Translations under genes and position numbers: made by a program
In this document: piece after piece, positions 32,715 to 44,807 of the stretch
Layout: every line of letters begins with the position of its first letter
How positions within the stretch are numbered: position 1 is the stretch's first letter
Origin: Rhypophila decipiens
Lineage: Eukaryota > Ascomycota > Sordariomycetes > Sordariales > Naviculisporaceae
DNA length: 64,000 nucleotides
NCBI GenBank assembly: GCA_033297075.1
Contig: MU858191.1
Span: 1 to 64,000, forward strand
Reading direction: 5' to 3'
Notes under the pieces: generated by a model
The model's database searches: none
What the model was told of the DNA's origin: nothing
What the model saw: the letters and a program-made list of their open reading frames with translations, nothing else

Positions 32715-33646
32715 GGCGAGCTTCTTTGGTGTTGTTGGTTTGTAGTAGACGGTTGATTTGTATGCTGGTCGGAGAGCTTTTTCCTCGTTTTGCGCGGCCA
32801 GATGCATGTGGTTGGGAAAAAGTAGGTGGTAGCCTTTCAGAAACCCAAACCTGGTTGTCGTCGCTATTTCCAAACTTGTTTGTATTTGTTTACTTTCGGG
32901 CTCAGTAATACAGTGCGGAGGTGACAAAACATAGCAAAACGAGACCGGATGGAAGGAAAGGCGAGATGATCTCCTTGGTGCTGTTTAAAGTGCTGTTGCC
33001 TGTTTCGCCTTGTTACTGGAATAACATATCAAGGTTGGAAAAATAGTCGGCCTGATCTGGGTGGGCGAGGTGGTCGTCGTCCCCCTCGTGGTCATCCGTC
33101 TCTTTTGCACCTTTCGTTCGACGTGGGCGCATGACAGGGTTGACGGCACTAAATAAACTCGACCCCCTCAAGGCCGCCCCTGTCGCAGCTTGTGACGCAG
33201 CGGGCCAACAGCGGGTCACGGCGCAAAAAGGCACACCAGCAACCGATAAGGCCTGCTGATAAGATCGGGAGCACGCAATCGTGCAGGGACAGGGGGCTTC
33301 AGAGCCAGTTTAGCGTGCATATTTCGGTCTGCGGCGGCATCACGAACGGCAACGTTGAGGGCAGCTTAAACCTCATGTTCTCTCAAGAGTATCATGTTGA
33401 CTTGTACCTTTGTGAGAGCATGTAGGAATATCAAGAATAGTGATCGCCAAGCAAATTCTTCTTTGCGACATTCTCTCCTTTTGAACAAGCCATCACACAG
33501 CTATAATACCGGCATTGCCGCGAGTGGTCAAGCATACGATTATTCATGGACAACCCAATTTCTGATTTCCATCAGAAATGACGCTTGCTATGTATCCCCG
33601 GCTTTCCCGTCGCTGAATGAGACAACTCCAGATGCAATGCACACAA
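32715..33646. other. Intergenic region IVY1-like / APT1
   Basis: 932 bp holding the IVY1-like leader, with an in-frame upstream extension to 32927, and the APT1 3' end. No separate gene seen. Confidence 0.55.
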
Positions 33647-34503
33647 TCAGAGCTCAGCCTTGCCATCCTTCTTCTCACCCTGTGCCGGCAAGCGGTCCTT
33701 GAGAAAGTTCTCGACGTCATCCATCTCCCGCGGGCAGGCCGAGTGGCCCATGTTACTGTGACAAATGGGTCAATATAGTCCTCCGGTCCTCAAACGGCGG
33801 CGCAGAAAAAGAGCTTACGGGTAAATCTTAAAGATGGGGCTGTACCCCAAGCCCTTGAGAGCGTCGTGGGACTTGACACCGAGCTGGATGGGAACAACAA
33901 CGTCCTGGTCACCGTGGGCCATAAAGATGGGGGTCTCCTTGTTGACGTTGGGAGTGGGGAGAAGCTCGGCGAACTTGAGGCTGAGGAGCAAGTACGAGGA
34001 CAAGGCCACGATGCCTCCCAGCTTCACTTTGGCCGTCAGACCGCTGAACAAGCTCATGGCTCCGCCCTGGCTGAATCCTCCCAGCACGATGCGCTCGGTG
34101 GGGATGCCGGCTTCTACCTCTTTTTGGATCAAGCCGTTGAGGTAGTCACGACTTAGGAGAATGCCGGCCTCGTCCTCGTTGGCGCGGAGAGAGTCCGGGT
34201 TGCCGTCAATTCTCATCTTTGAGCACTCATCAGCCTGCTTTCCCGAGCTTTGATTACCGAGACAACACTCACAATATCGTACCAGCCAGGCATCTTCATG
34301 CCCATGTTGCAGGTAATGGGAATGGACGGAGCATGGGGGAGGATGAACTTGACTTCGTCCAGCCGCTGTCGCCGTCTCCAGTTCTCGACAGCATCCGCCC
34401 AGCCATATCCGGTATCACCAAGGCCGTGCACAAAGATGACGGTGGCCGTGTGCCGAGCGGCGGCCGGGAACACGAGCGGTGCTTGTCTGATGAGGGCTGC
34501 CAT
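33647..34503 (-). CDS. APT1: Acyl-protein thioesterase 1
   Basis: Serine hydrolase of the alpha/beta fold that removes palmitate from cytosolic proteins, including Ras and G-alpha. Exons 34503-34273, 34216-33819 and 33755-33647 give 245 aa. HGLGDTGYGW forms the oxyanion region. The nucleophile is S126 in GGFSQGGAM, the acid lies in HGDQDVVVP (about 180-182) and the histidine is H214 in NMGHSACPRE. KFILPHAPSIPIT and MPGWYDI are further family marks. The last intron splits the codon before NMGH, and all frames join. The C-terminal tail (GEKKDGKAEL) is Lys-rich. It is divergent from the dioxygenase gene. Confidence 0.94.
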
Positions 34504-35128
34504 TTTGCGTTGTCTAAAGTGAATGGGTCTCTCGAGCGGCAATCACTAATTCAACCACCAGGGTGAGAAACAGGAACGACGGCGAGTGAGGTCCACTGAT
34601 GGTGGGGGTGGGGCTCCTGTACTGTGCGCCCCAAGAACTTCACCGCCATGATCAGGAACACAACAAATCCACTGGAGACGCAAGCAAGATCAAAGCACTC
34701 TAAAAAAAAAACTGTCACTATTTAACCCCCGGAGGATTAGAAATCGAGAATTGGGTGCCCAGAGCTCATGAATTGTTGTTTGTCTTCATGTTCTCCCGCC
34801 ATCCTTGGCTGCACTGTGTTTTCTTGCGCTCCAACCCTAACCCTGGACTTCACTACGGCCTCCGGACGGCCTGGCGACAAAGAGGCCAAGGATCTGTTGT
34901 CCCGCCAGCACCCCTGAAGGAGCGTTATTGACCCGCGGTGGAGTCGCATTGGCACCATCGGATTCGGATGCCAAAAGTGGCGACATGGGTCGTGGGGTCA
35001 AATGGCCGGGCACCGGCTCGGACGAAACGAGTTTGGATATAAATGTCCCTTGAACGACGAGTTTCAAAAGTTAGAACTTGACTAAAGATATCTATATACC
35101 TTCTCTATCCGTATACTTCCAAGATCCC
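34504..35128. other. Divergent promoter region APT1 / dioxygenase
   Basis: 625 bp between divergent start codons; no gene seen. Confidence 0.6.
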
Positions 35129-36300
35129 ATGCCCATTCCAGCGGCGGTGCCCAGACGCCTCCTCTTTATCACTTTTCCGATTCTTGTCATCATCGTGGCT
35201 TTTACACTAGCACCTTCGTCGTCTCAGTTGTTCGCCCGCCGGGTAGCAAGCAGCTTCCCCTTTACAACCCCTTTCAAGGGTTTCAGCAATAACTCTTCTA
35301 CTGTATCAAACATCTCAATTGCCAACATGACCAAGACACCAGTCTACTTCTTTAGCCATGGCGGAGTAAGTCATTTCATGGATACTTGTACTCACTCACT
35401 CACTCATTCACATAAACTGACCATCCCACACCTAGCCAAACGTGCAATACGAAACAAAGCACCCAGTCTACCCAATCCTCCAAGCAATCGGCAAAGAAAT
35501 CACCCAAAAAGTAAAGCCCAAAGCAGTGGTAGTTTTCTCCGCCCACTGGCAATCGACCCCCTCCGAGATCCACCTCAACAATGCCGAAAAGACCGACTTG
35601 ATCTACGAGTGAGTTTGTCTCCCCCTTCCTCACCCTCTTCATACCCCAAAGATATTAACCTCAATCTTCTTATCTGATCCAATCTAGTTTCTACAACTTC
35701 CCCCCCGAATATTACAAGGCCACTTTTCCCTCAACCGGCTCTCCCGCCCTAGCCTCCAAAATCCAGCACCTCCTCACCACCCACGGCATCCCCTCCCGCG
35801 GCCTAAGTCGCGGCCTAGACCACGGGGTATTCTCCGGCTTCAACGTAGCCTTTTCCCCAACCCAAAACCCCCTAACCGTCCCCCTAGTCCAAGTATCCCT
35901 CTTCGACAATGAAGACGCGCACGCACACTACGCCCTGGGGCGCGCGGTATCCTCCCTCCGCGACGAAGGCGTCGTGATAATCTGCACAGGCATGACAGTC
36001 CACAACCTGCGCGATCTCCGCTCGGCATGGGGAAACCCCGTTCCCAAACCCTACGTCGTGTCGTTTGATAACGCCCTCAAGGAAGCAGTCGAGGCCCCTC
36101 CCAGCGAGAGAGAAGAGAGAATGGCAGAGGTTGCCAAAAGGCCTGATGCTAGACAGGCCCACCCCTGGATGGACCACTTGATGCCCTTGTATATAGCCGC
36201 TGGTGCGGCTGGTGATGACTTGGGCAAGCAGACCTGGACTTTGCATGAGGGATGCATGGGATGGGGTCAGTATAGGTTTGGAGATGTTCCTTCAAATTAG
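35129..36300 (+). CDS. Extradiol aromatic-ring dioxygenase (DOPA-dioxygenase/LigB-like)
   Basis: Metal-dependent enzyme family that opens catechol-type rings; fungal and plant members act on DOPA-like substrates. Exons 35129-35365, 35436-35608 and 35688-36300 give 340 aa. Likely metal-binding histidines are H77 (FFSHGG), H116 (FSAHWQS) and the LDHGVF histidine (near 179). VPLVQVSLF, the FYNFPPEYY block and the closing WGQYRFGD are family features. The N-terminal 64 residues contain a hydrophobic anchor or signal (LLFITFPILVIIVAFTLA, about 11-28), unusual for this cytosolic family. An internal ATG at M67 (MTKTPVYFFSHGG) would give a normal soluble 274-aa enzyme, so the true start is open. It is convergent with the MFS gene. 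Confidence 0.88.
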
Positions 36301-36532
36301 GACTGGCTGAGAATTTACTTAAGAAAGAATTTCAAATGACTATGCTTCTAGATTGGAAAATGAGAGTGAGAGATATCTAATATCACCGCAGCGAACGACT
36401 GCCCTGCGTCCAAAACCATTAAAATCCCAGCTTGGCTGCCTAGATAAGTGTCAGCTCCCCGAAAATGGCAACCCAGATCATCCTTCCGAGAACGGTCCAA
36501 TCTCTCAAGTCAGCGCTAAATCAACCAGTGCC

Positions 36533-38586
36533 TCAGTATTCGACCGGTACATGATCGTCGACAAGGCCCGAGATATCCTCCAAGAACAAACTGGCAATGA
36601 CTGAGACCATGCCGAATGCAATACTGCAGTAAAAGACCCATGGATAAGCACTGGCGTATGCCTGTCGTCCAGCAGCAACGACAACATTCCATTTCTCCGG
36701 GTCTTCTAATCCCGGCAGATGCCTCAACACCTCGATTCGAGAAATCGCTGTCAGCCCTATAATCTCCCCAATGAGCGTCTTGTCCGTGATGCCCAGGCTT
36801 ATGCAGGCCTCAACCAGGGATGCCTGCAGGCTGGGGACGAGCTTTCCGACAAAGACGTTGAAGTAAACTGCATAGCCGATGGCGCCGCCCACAATTCTGA
36901 TCGAGATTGTGAGTGCAGTGATGGTGGCAAAGAGCCCCTCGGGGCAGATGATGGTGGTAATGGTAGATGCAGGAACGACAATACCACCGACACCGAGGCC
37001 AGCGACGAAGAGCACAAAGTAGATGGATCCCATATTGTCGACCTTGGCGGCAGAGAGCCCGCCACAGCCCACCGTCATGAGCACAGATGCACCAAAGAGC
37101 ATCCACTTGATGTGGCCATGGTATCTGGACAGCAGTAGCAGTGAGATGACACACCCAGCCAGAGTGCCCGACGCAAAGGGTAGGCCGCGAAGTCCAACCC
37201 CAACCGGGCTAACAGAAAGACATGATTAGTATCCTCTTCAAACGAATCCAAGAGGGGATATAACACACTTGTGGTCATATACGTTGTAAGCCTCGCTGGG
37301 CCACAACATGAGGACGGCAAAGAAGTTTGCCCCAGAGATGAAGGTGATGAGCAAGGTCATGATCATGGTCCGGGGCGCCTTGCCCAAGGTTCTCGGAAGG
37401 ATCGGCATCGAAGCAAAGTAAAACTCCCAGAGAACGAAGACGGCAATGAACAGAACGCCGAAGATCAACGGGACCAGAACTTGTGGACTTGCCCAAGGAG
37501 CCTACGGGGTAGGTTAGTTATGGTCCGAGCCAAGAACATGGAGATGGTCAGCAGATCCTTACCGTGTAGCCACCGGAAAGTAGGCCAATCTCCAGGCAAG
37601 CTAGTCCAGCAATCGAAATGATGCCACCAACCCAGTCCAGTCGCATAAAAAGCCGAAATGTGCTTGGGGGTTCCGAACCGGCCTCGAGACGCGGCGGGGG
37701 TGGCGACGCCGGAGAGTAGCAGAGAACAGTCAAGACGAGGGCAACTGTTGACCATAGCCCGGTGAAGAGGGCAATATACCTCCAGGTCGACGAGTACGCG
37801 ATCAACTGTGCCCACAGCACCGATGGTATGAACGGGAGGACGCTCAAGGTCACAAAGGCAGTATAGTACCCACGCTTGGAAACAGGAACAATATCGGCGA
37901 CGCCAGCTATCACTGTGAGCTCCGAGATGCCCGTGCCAACTCCCGACACAGCCATACCACCTTGTGATCGTCGTCAGCTCGAATAGCAGGTCCAGAGCCA
38001 GGCAACAAGCAGAGGATCACCTACCTATGAAGACATCCATGCTCTTGGCGCAGCCGCACATTATCTGACCAACAATGATGAAGGCACTACCGGCAATGGC
38101 AACTATGCGGCGGCCAAAAATGTCCGAGAGTGAGCCCACAAAGGGAGAGATGGCGGCTGTAGCAAGCAGGTTGGCACTCGCCAGCCAGATCCAATGGTCT
38201 GCGCCGCCGAGGTCGGCATATATATATACCGGTACGGCCGCTAAATAATCATCAGCCATTTCCATATGGTGAGTTGAAAACATGAGTGATATTTCCATAC
38301 CGAAAAGAAACAAGGGAGCTTGGGCGCCGCTCCACATGAAAGCCAGGGCGGTAAGGGCCATGACACGGCGAATGGTCATCTAGAGGGAACTTGTTTAGCT
38401 GGAATTTGCCTCGACTATTTATCTCATCTTTCTATGCTTTGAGTGATGACTTACGGGTGAGCCGTGCAAGACCTCGTTGTCGTGAGCTTCATACGGTACC
38501 GGTCTCGTTTCCGAGTGCTTGCTCCCCGGCCGAACTTGAGATGACGGCTGGGCCGCCAGCGCTTTCTCATTCTCTCTGTCTTCCAT
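36533..38586 (-). CDS. MFS transporter, Tri12 (trichothecene efflux) type
   Basis: Proton-driven efflux permease of the 14-helix Tri12-type group; the family name comes from a Fusarium toxin pump, but the substrate here is unknown. Six exons: 38586-38455, 38379-38301, 38240-38025, 37960-37563, 37501-37269 and 37208-36533; 577 aa. A hydrophilic N-terminus is followed by ADHWIWLASANLLATAAISPFVGSLSDIFGRRIVAIAG (motif A region) and GMAVSGVGTGISELTVIAGVADIVPVSKRGYY, which is typical of the group. Many membrane helices follow. The 60-nt second intron is a multiple of three with no stop, so it reads through; I removed it because the donor and acceptor are good and FLFAAVPVYIYADLGG is restored. It is convergent with the dioxygenase. 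Confidence 0.88.
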
Positions 38587-41548
38587 TTTCGTCAAAGCCC
38601 TTGGGATCTGGTGAGACAGTGTAGTAAGGACAGATTGTGTGGAATGAAGTTTAGAATTGATGTTGATGTTCTTTAGGTCGTGGTTGAATAAAGCGTGAGA
38701 AATAATAGGAGAAAGAGCAGAGAAACCACTTCTTATTGCCCCAAGAGAATGGGATACAGACTCTGAGATTAGCCTGCGCGTCGTGTGGAAGAAGAAACAG
38801 TCACTCCGGGCATGGACCGTTGACCCCGGGTGTATAGGATGAAGCCTCCAGGTTTGGGTGGGTATCCCATGCAAAGGCTCTCGGGGACCGGTGTGAAGAA
38901 GAGATTACTCTCCAGACAGGAAGGAGTGAGCAATGAAAAGGTGAAATGGCTGCGTGTGGTAGTCGCATCATCTAAACAGTGGAGGGAAGGAACGCCCTCT
39001 GTTGCCAAACACCGAAGGAGCGACTTAGACTTGCCGTGGCACAACAGCCCCTGGCGTCGGATAAAACTCACAACGTGGGCAGGAGATACCTAGGGAGGTG
39101 ATGGTTACACGAGGTTCATACTCTAAAATAAAATGTTCTGAAATGTAGCCTCTGAAACCCACAACAGCTGGCCGGTTTATGGATATCTTTGGAAAAAGAC
39201 TTGTCAGCAATTCTACCTCTTTCGTCGTTTGTAGACAGGGTCACTTCTGAGGATAAGAAACGGCCGAAGATTGAGGGCTTCCGGCTTCCGGCTTCCGGCT
39301 TCCGGATCAGCGATTTACGGAAAACACGTGCACCGGACTAGCAAAGGCCCCATGTTTTTCTTCTTCCACCGCCATGAGGTCTCTACAGAGCATCTGCAGC
39401 TAGTGCCGGAAGGGATTCCGTCCGTCAGGCCTTGTTGCCATATGGACTACACGACTTGACTGGGCAGTATCTCGATGCCCACTTCGGTGAATGTGGTAGT
39501 ACGATGAAGCAAGTGCGTTGATCATTCTCCTCATCTAGTTCCACAAGCTCTGGGCTGCCCTCGCTATTCTCGAAATGATTTGGTGGTACAAGAGCAATCA
39601 CCGCCGATTCATTCGAGCAGCGGAGTTTTGAAATGACCATAGCCCTATCTGGATAGGCTGTCGATAAGTCGTCTCTCCCGTAATAGCTTCAGAATCGCCA
39701 TGTACACAATGGCGTTGTGGCTGGCACATGGGCATCGGATGGACAATGAGAATAAGATGGCAGATTTAACAAGACGAGGAGCGAATCGAGTTACACCATG
39801 GCGCCCAAACGACTCCCGGCGTGGCCTCTCATCTCTCTTCCCAAGTTGATCCCTGGAAAGTGAATCATTCTGAGCTGACCGCTCCGTTGCAGACCACCGA
39901 AGACCGTGGAAGGAGGCTGTTATCAACAAACTGCCATGCTTGATCCCCAGGCATCGAATGTGCTTAGTAGGAAATTACTACAGAAGTTGCATGTGACCGG
40001 GCGGGGCCTTGCACACCGGCGCGGGAACGGGTGACCACGGGGAGCCGGTAACGGCTCATACGGTGCGGCTTCAAATCTTATATGGGCGTCTGTCCGGGTA
40101 GATCAATCATTGTCGCTTCTTTCGACATCCATCCACCTCGGCAGACTTTGCAAAGTGGTTCAATCATTCCCATTGTCATTTTGATCTGGCAGAGCTGACT
40201 ATGTGTAGACTCCAACAAAGCACTGTCTCAGCTGTCAAATAATAAAGTCGTGTTTCTCGTGTTCCTCCATGTTGCCCTGGTGAGAAAGGCTTTTTTCGTG
40301 CAGATTATCGTGTAACCAATGATACCAAGACATGACTTGCAGGACGACATATGGAACAATGGGCCACCGGGCATCGGATATGGGGGCTTGCCTTTTGCCC
40401 CTTTGGCATTTCCACAATTGTTACGAGTATACGATGACAACAAAACAAGAGGCAACCCTAATCACCGGGTGACTTTTCCTTCAGTAACGAGTTTGGCTCT
40501 CCTCGCCCCGGCAACTCTCCTTGTCTGGCGAAGTTCGCCCCTTGATGAACTGAACTTGGTCAAGAAAGCAACACGGCCTATTACCATTCCCCAGCACATG
40601 GATAAAAGGTCCGAATACTAGAAATAAGAGCGCATGATCGAATCAAAGGTATACGTATGTACAGAACGCCGGACATTTGCATACCCGGAGCAGGTCCCTG
40701 ACGCCACTGGCCGAGCAATGATCATTACCTCTCCTAACCCAGCAATCAACCGCCTCAAACACAAACGCGAGGTCTTGTTAAGAAATATCGAAAATCTCCA
40801 CCCGCGCACCTAACGGACGTATAAATTATAATACCATCCAGTCCACAAGCCCGCAAGCCTCCAACCCAAAACAAAAGGCAGCCACCACAAAGGGCCCGCG
40901 ATGCCGTGTAACACAAGATCGGAAGATCTGCGCGAACCAACGTAGTGTACATGACTGGAAGTGCACGCACGAGCATAAACACAACACAATACAAATGATA
41001 ATAACACACACAAGGCGGGCGCGAGGGCACTCTAAAAAATCTCCGAAGCATAAGGTACGGTAGTAGCAACACAACACAACACAGCAGCCGGATACGCGCC
41101 TTGCCGGACGGCCACGGGGAATCGTATGAGCCATGACTGGGCAGCTGGCACGGTGAAAACTATATGCCTCCCATACCTGGTATACGAGAGTTTTGGACTA
41201 GGTAGACAAACCAGACGTCTAGCCTCGGGGAAAGATCATGACTCGATCATCTATTTTCACTGCGGCAGAACCTGATGATAATTAGTTGAACCACCAGGGG
41301 ACACTATCGCTAAGGAAAGGAGGAACAATGGCATTTTTGGAAAAACAGTAACATCTATTAATCAGCCCGTCCGTCGGTTTGACTGAACCAAGCAAGCACT
41401 AAAGAAGCTACTCAATCCTAACTCGAGTAAATCCTCCAATCTCACGAAAAGAAAACACGATAATTAACGAGACACTTCTGACCTCTCCTTTAGTTCTAAA
41501 TCAGCGCCAATTAATTTACTTAGGAAGAAATACCATGCTTTCACTCGC
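38587..41548. other. Long intergenic region (3.0 kb)
   Basis: No supportable gene on either strand. A 7-bp tandem repeat (CTTCCGG, four copies, about 39281-39307) and an ACACA-rich patch near 41075-41090 stand out. It presumably holds the MFS promoter at the left and the P450 3' end at the right. Confidence 0.55.
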
Positions 41549-43410
41549 TCAAGCAGGCACAGCGACAATATGACACCCATTCGCAAACGAAGCAGTAAGA
41601 TTCGACTTAATCAGCAAAGGCAGGTCCGCATCGCGTGCCTCGATACTCTTAAACACCTTGAAGAACTTGTAAAGCGTAAAAGACATTTGCGTCAGGGCGA
41701 ATTGCTGGCCTAGGCAGATTCGTGGGCCGCCGTGGAAGGGTAGGTAATCCCATCTGTTTTTTTAAGCACGAACTGTTGTTAGCTGGTGGTTCACATACCA
41801 CGCATGTATGTTCGGTCCAAAAGAAAGGGAGGAAAATGATAAGAAACAAGTTCAGGAAAAAGAAGAAGAAAGAAAGAAAAGACACATACCCAACACGCCG
41901 GCTTTCCCACCGCTCAGGGCGAAATTCCTCGGCGTCTGGACCGTATATGTCCTTCCGGCGCTGCATCATGTCCAGAGACCACCGGACTGGTGTCCCCTTG
42001 GGCACGAGGATGGGCTGTTTCCCATCAGGTCCGCCGCCGACAGGGAGAATCGTGTCCTTGTTTGTTTCTCGTGAGTTGGTCGGGAGTGGTGGGAAGAGCC
42101 GGAGGCCTTTGGTAAAGAACATGTTAGCCAAGTGCTCAATATCCAACCAACCAGAAAAGGGGTAGGTTGGCTGATTATATGAGTTGAGGTGGTAAATCAT
42201 AAAAAGCAAAAAGGGCAAAAGAGATCAAATCAGCCAACATACCTTCCTTGATGACATTATTCAAATACTTCATCCCCTTAAGCTGCTCCCAGGTAGGCAT
42301 TCCATCATGCCCACCAATCTCGGCTTCCACCTCCTTCACCTCGCTCCTCAGCTTCTCCACAGCCTCTGGGCTCCTAGCAAGGTAATAAAACGCCGAAGTC
42401 ATGGCCGCAGCAGTGGTATCCCTCCCGGCAACAATGATGCTCAATATCTGATCAATAGCATGGTCCTCGCTCAATCCCATCTTGAGAACCTCGTCAAGAT
42501 ACACATACCCCCTCTCCCTCTCCTTCTCCTTCTTCTCTGCTGCTCCCTCTTCTATCGCCCTCCGCAAATAAAACCTCAAATACGTCCTAATCCTCCCCAC
42601 AGCAGCTTCCAATTCCCTATTCGGTATCCAAAACGACAAACTCCCAAGCCTAGCCCTCTTAGCCCCCTGCGCAGATCCAAACTCAAAGTCCTCCAAAAAC
42701 TTCTCCGCCTCCGGACTAGGCTGCCTCAAGCTATTCGTCGAATACCCCAGCATAAAATCCGTCGACGAATCCATCGTCATAGCCTGCAACAAAGCTTGCA
42801 CATCAAACACCGACCCATCCCGCGGAACAACCGCGAGCAAGTTGGTAATGTGCTCGTCAAAACACCTTAAATCAGCAACCTGGTCTCGCACAAACGCCGG
42901 CCGTATCATCCCCCGCGCGTGATGCCATTTCGCACCGTTGGTGGTGAACACACTGTCTGGCCCGAGAAGAGGTAATGCAGCGTATAAGCGCGGGCCGGCG
43001 ATGGGATAATCGTCCATTTTGGTGCCGAGGATACATTTTATGTTTTCGGGTTCGCAGGTTACCAGCACCCAGCGGCCTAGGGCTAGTACGTAGTGGGTGT
43101 TGCCGTGGCGTGCGAAGCGGGAGCGCATCTCGGACACAAAGGTGTGGTTCTTTACCGACTTGAGGGTTGGGGCCAGGAGATCGAGGCCTAGGATTGGGTC
43201 CTTGTGTGGGTAGCTTGGGGGGTTGGCGCAGCCTAGGGATTTTGCTTTGCAGAGGAAAAGGAGTTTGCGGGCTGAGGTGAGGAGGGTTTTTATGAGGATG
43301 GCGAGGAGGAGGAATGTTGTTAGGGGTGAGGTGGGCGGTTTGAGGTTGAGATGGGGCAGGATGGTGCGCTGGGCGAGCCAGGCCAAGGCGAGGGAGGTGA
43401 GGGTGTCCAT
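41549..43410 (-). CDS. Cytochrome P450 monooxygenase (CYP52-like clan)
   Basis: Haem-thiolate monooxygenase anchored in the endoplasmic reticulum. Exons 43410-42243, 42106-41890 and 41753-41549 give 529 aa. The N-terminal hydrophobic anchor is followed by a Pro-containing hinge (NPPSYPHKDPILG). Signature motifs are the I-helix AGRDTT at 328-333, the ExxR pair E389/R392 (EGLR, split by the first intron), PERW in the meander, and the haem loop FHGGPRICLG with ligand C475. MTMDSSTDFMLGYS and the overall pattern resemble the CYP52/CYP539 clan, whose members hydroxylate fatty acids or alkanes. The substrate is inferred only at that level. Both introns break codons and rejoin in frame. Confidence 0.93.
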
Positions 43411-44807
43411 TGTGTTGTGAGTGTGGTTATTTGGGTTGCGGAGTTGGTTGGTTGTGTGAGAGACTGGTGACGTTGCTGGTGCTTCACACAAATTTGGCTC
43501 TTGTATCCAGGCCACGGGCGACTCGAGGACGACGGTTCTTATAAACCTTGTCGGCCTGTCTACGGGCCCGCCCCAATTGACCGAAAACAGACGAAAAGAA
43601 ATGATTTCAAATTCGAGTTTGAGTCGCCTGCTTCTGTCAGTAAGCACTTTGAGAATGGATGGAGTATGAAGCCAAAGACAGGACCAAAAGCCGTGATTTA
43701 CTCACTCATTTGAGGGCGAGGCAAATATATCAAGAAACGTTCTGGAAGCTACGCTTGGGATGTCGTCGTTATATGTAGTATTCTTTGTTGTTGGGCAAGT
43801 TTTCATGTGATCTTCACTCGATGCGGTGCCAAATTCCCCTCTCAGCCGCTCGCTGCGTTCCTTCCCTCAGCCCTCGGAGCTTGGTACTCTCACCGCACAA
43901 TCCCGGTAAAGAACAAGGCAGCGTTGCAACAAGTCCAGTATTCACACATGACCCCGCCCATTCAACATCCAAATAAAAGATGAGAATGGATAGGGAAAAT
44001 AACATGTCGTGACCCAGCTGTTGTGGTGTTTAACAGGTGGGGGCGTGAGGAGATGGTTACAACGACCAGCTGATTGGATTCATGGGAGTAAACCTGAGTT
44101 CTGGGTATTTGAAGATATACCCAAACTGAGCAGTTCAGTGAGATTGGCATTATCCTGCTTACAACCGACCATGAAATGAGCAACTCGTCTCCCATGTTAT
44201 CATAAATGCTAAAAACAACCTCTTGGCATAAATTCATAATAGAGATACAGAGCTGCGGTCATCTTCGGCCTTCCTCTATACTGAAATCATGCCGAGGTGG
44301 GTGGGAAGGGAGTGACTTGACATGTGCCGTGGTGTTTTCGGGCTTTATGAAAAGAAGTTGAAAGGAGTCTGCTATTGGACAAATGAGGCCCAAAGGTCAA
44401 AGTCGAGCAAGATAAAGGCGCATCCCGCCATGACATATCGTCGATTGGTCTCATCCATCTAAACCCTCATCTTGGCGGTATTTGTTTCCAAATGGGGAAC
44501 TCGGCGAAATTCAATCCTGCGCGAGGTCTGTAAGCCTCACTAATATGATTTCTCAAGTAGTACATCTTCATTTGTAAGGTTCCAAGAGTCACGAATTGAC
44601 AAATACTGATCATGTTACCCCCCTGTGTTATAAACCACTGACATGATAAGATAACTGATGGACATCTGAGACCTGATAATCTGCCTTCTTTAGAGTCTCC
44701 TTCCAGACCCAGTAATCATCCTCTGCGGAATGGGTTGCGTCAGGCCAATATCCCGCCCTTCTCTTCTCATCTAGGGGCATCCGTGCATCCACTGTCGAAT
44801 GAGAAGA
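43411..44807. other. Intergenic region P450 promoter / GH76 3' end
   Basis: 1.4 kb. A TATA-like TTTATAAG on the minus strand lies near 43540, about 130 nt upstream of the P450 start. No gene seen. Confidence 0.5.

Noticed and set aside
5025..34503. ERF2 and APT1 as a palmitoylation gene cluster
   Set aside because: The two genes are about 27 kb apart with many unrelated genes between; likely coincidence.
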